Shown: piece after piece, positions 51,902 to 53,753 of the stretch
How positions within the stretch are numbered: the stretch's first letter is position 1
Layout: each line of letters opens with the position of its first letter
DNA from: Alphaproteobacteria bacterium
GTDB lineage: Bacteria; Pseudomonadota; Alphaproteobacteria; Sphingomonadales; Sphingomonadaceae
Assembly: GCA_030431435.1 (NCBI GenBank)
Contig: JAUIJI010000004.1
Location: 1-53,753 of the forward strand
Direction: 5' to 3'
Length of the DNA: 53,753 bases
Position numbers and translations under genes: made by a program
Notes under the pieces: generated by a model
Seen by the model: the letters and a program-made list of their open reading frames with translations, nothing else
The model's database searches: none
What the model was told of the DNA's origin: nothing

Positions 51902-53753
51902 ATGGCTAACATTTCTTTCGGTTACTCCGACGGTGACGTCGATACCAACGAATCGGGCAATCGCTCGCTCAATTCCATCGTCGATGAACGTTATTCGCGC
52001 CGCCGTGCGCTGGTCAGCGGCCTTCGCGCCAGCGGCTTCGCGCTGTTTGGCGGCGCCATGCTGTCGGCCTGCGACTGGGACGGCAATGATGCCAACAACG
52101 GCTCGGGCCTCACGGTCAATGCCGGTGCCGATGCCAGCACCACTGCCGGCAATTTCGTGACCTTGCAGGGCACCGTCGTCGGCGGGACCGGCGGCAACAG
52201 CTGGCAGCAGACCGGCGGCGCTGTGGTGGAGCTTGTCTCCCTCTCGCCCACCAGCGCCGGCTTCATTGCCCCCGCGGTGGCAGCAGCCGCACCGCTGACT
52301 TTCCGCTTCTCCGCAGAAAACGGCCAGGCGACAGACGATACCATCGTCACCGTCAACCCGGCGCAGCTGGGCTTTGCCGCGGTGCCGAAGAACGACGACG
52401 ACGTGGTGACTGTTCCTGCCGGTTACAGCGTCAGCGTATTGACCGCACTGGGTGATCCCATCTCGCCGGGCACGCCCGCCTTCGCCAATGACGGCACGGA
52501 CACCGGCTATGCCCAGCGCATCGGCGACCATGGCGACGCGCTGTACTATTTCGGCCTCGATGCCGCCGGTAACCGCGATGACAACTCGTCCACCCGCGGC
52601 GTGCTGGTGCAGAACCACGAGAACCTCAACGTGCAGTATCTGCACCCCAACGGCCCGACCGAGAGCAACGGCGCTCGTCCGGCATCCGAGGCGATCAAGG
52701 AAATCGAAGCCCACGGCCTCAGCTTCGTGGAAGTGCAGGATTCAGGGGACCGCAACTGGACCTATGTCCAGAACAGCGCGCTCAACCGCCGCGTCACGCC
52801 GAACACGCCAGCGACCTTCCATGGCCCGGTCACCGGCACGGACTTCATCAAGACCAAGTATTCGCCCGATGGCCTTGCCGGGCGCGGCACGATCAACAAT
52901 TGCGCCAACGGCCACGCCGCATGGGGTACGATCCTGACTTGCGAGGAAAACTGGGCGTTCTATTTCCGCCGCGACGATTCCGGAGCCGGAACCGACAATG
53001 CCCTGCGCTCCGAGCGCGAGCTCACCGCCCTGCGCCGCTATGGCGTTCGCAGCAATGTCGGCAATTACAGCTGGTCCTCCGCCCAGCCGACGCAGGAAAT
53101 CTTCACCCGCTGGGATGCCCGCGTCAAAGGCGCCAATGCGACCGAGGATTTCCGCAACGAACCCAACCAGTTCGGCTGGGTGGTCGAGATCGATCCCTAC
53201 AATCCCGCCTCCGCGCCGCGCAAGCGCACCGCACTGGGCCGCTTCGCCCACGAAGGCGCGTGGCTGGGCAAGCTGACACCGGGCCAGAAGGTCGTCGTCT
53301 ACATGGGCGACGATTCCCGCCGTGAGTACATGTACAAGTTCGTCTCCAGCGCGAACTGGGATGCTGCTGACGCGCAATCGTCGAACCGGCTCGGTATCGG
53401 TGACAAGTATCTCGACAACGGCACGCTCTATGTCGCGCGCTTCGATGCCAATGGCACGGGCACATGGCTGCCGCTGGTATTCGGCCAGGTCCCCAACCGC
53501 CCCGCGGTCGGTTCTGCACCCGAATATGTCTTCGCCAGCCAGGCGGATATCCTGGTCAACACCCGCCTTGCTGCAGACGCAGTGGGCGCGACCCCGATGG
53601 ACCGTCCGGAATGGACCGCCACCAACCCGGTTACCGGCGAGATCTACCTGACGCTGACCAACAACAACGCCAGCAACCGCCCGATCGACGGCACCGATGC
53701 GGCCAACCCGCGCCACTATGTCGAACCGCGCGGCACCGGCACCACCAACGGCA
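51902..53753 (+). CDS. phoX: PhoX-type alkaline phosphatase, Tat lipoprotein, partial
   Basis: The frame is open to the window end (617 codons seen). The N-terminus has YSRRRALVSGL (twin Arg 33-35) and a lipobox MLSAC (Cys57), so it should be Tat-exported and lipidated. Residues about 70-155 form a beta-rich Ig/PKD-like domain (GLTVNAGADASTTAG). After that comes the PhoX (DUF839) propeller: VLVQNHENLN, GTINNCANGHAAWGTILTCEEN, FGWVVEIDPY and MDRPEWTATNPVTGEIYLTLTN. PhoX enzymes use Ca and Fe to release phosphate from esters. The ATG has GGGGG five bases upstream. Confidence 0.92.
   Translation, partial: MANISFGYSDGDVDTNESGNRSLNSIVDERYSRRRALVSGLRASGFALFGGAMLSACDWDGNDANNGSGLTVNAGADASTTAGNFVTLQGTVVGGTGGNSWQQTGGAVVELVSLSPTSAGFIAPAVAAAAPLTFRFSAENGQATDDTIVTVNPAQLGFAAVPKNDDDVVTVPAGYSVSVLTALGDPISPGTPAFANDGTDTGYAQRIGDHGDALYYFGLDAAGNRDDNSSTRGVLVQNHENLNVQYLHPNGPTESNGARPASEAIKEIEAHGLSFVEVQDSGDRNWTYVQNSALNRRVTPNTPATFHGPVTGTDFIKTKYSPDGLAGRGTINNCANGHAAWGTILTCEENWAFYFRRDDSGAGTDNALRSERELTALRRYGVRSNVGNYSWSSAQPTQEIFTRWDARVKGANATEDFRNEPNQFGWVVEIDPYNPASAPRKRTALGRFAHEGAWLGKLTPGQKVVVYMGDDSRREYMYKFVSSANWDAADAQSSNRLGIGDKYLDNGTLYVARFDANGTGTWLPLVFGQVPNRPAVGSAPEYVFASQADILVNTRLAADAVGATPMDRPEWTATNPVTGEIYLTLTNNNASNRPIDGTDAANPRHYVEPRGTGTTNG

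Overview
The window looks like chromosomal DNA of a Sphingomonadales alphaproteobacterium, most likely in or near the Erythrobacteraceae. This is an inference from high GC content, dense ATGA/GTGA gene overlaps, the infA-maf-rng-yacG-tRNA-Phe order, the J-domain/BolA/cobS neighbourhood, a glycine-rich TonB-dependent receptor, and intergenic palindromes of the types usual in that group. No phage, integrase, transposase, CRISPR array or plasmid gene is visible. Almost everything reads as stable core or semi-core genome.

Layout. 0-5 kb: end of a TrmH-type RNA methyltransferase, a lipoprotein coupled to rmuC, and fhs (formate-tetrahydrofolate ligase) behind an upstream region with three consecutive inverted repeats. 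5-8 kb: entericidin-like peptide, FAD monooxygenase, cold-shock protein with a clear terminator, a small coiled-coil protein, and a SnoaL-like lipoprotein. 8-12.5 kb: translation and repair genes (def, recR, fmt, truA), an MDR oxidoreductase and two nested palindromic repeats. 12.5-21 kb: class A penicillin-binding protein, a three-gene operon of exported proteins ending in an SMP-30-like beta-propeller, PilZ protein, M28 peptidase, an exported orphan and cobS. 21-27.5 kb: a redox/detoxification block of four glutathione-transferase-like genes with a DUF1428 protein, J-domain protein, BolA, pirin, YceI lipoprotein and FKBP isomerase. 27.6-32 kb: DUF2332 protein, then hisG-hisD-nusB-thiL as a tightly overlapping operon. 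32-37.4 kb: proton-pumping pyrophosphatase with a strong terminator, then a CelD-like N-acyltransferase / JmjC-like oxygenase / thioesterase II run. 37-45 kb: uvrC, a diguanylate cyclase, an HI0933-family flavoprotein with an apparent internal deletion, and a 1037-residue TonB-dependent receptor. 45-47.6 kb: infA-maf-short RNase E/G-yacG-tRNA-Phe(GAA). 47.6-53.7 kb: small orphan protein, SSS symporter with its DUF4212 partner, WrbA, FkbM methyltransferase and the start of a Tat-exported PhoX-type phosphatase that runs off the window.

The most unusual signal is not a protein. A structured element of about 105-115 nt occurs three times (27471-27586 +, 41835-41944 -, 47511-47615 +). Each copy follows the 3' end of a gene and has the same orientation as that gene. 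The copies share fixed single-stranded motifs, while their helices differ in sequence and stay perfectly paired. That covariation points to a functional RNA, or to a hairpin-dependent DNA element, that I do not recognise.
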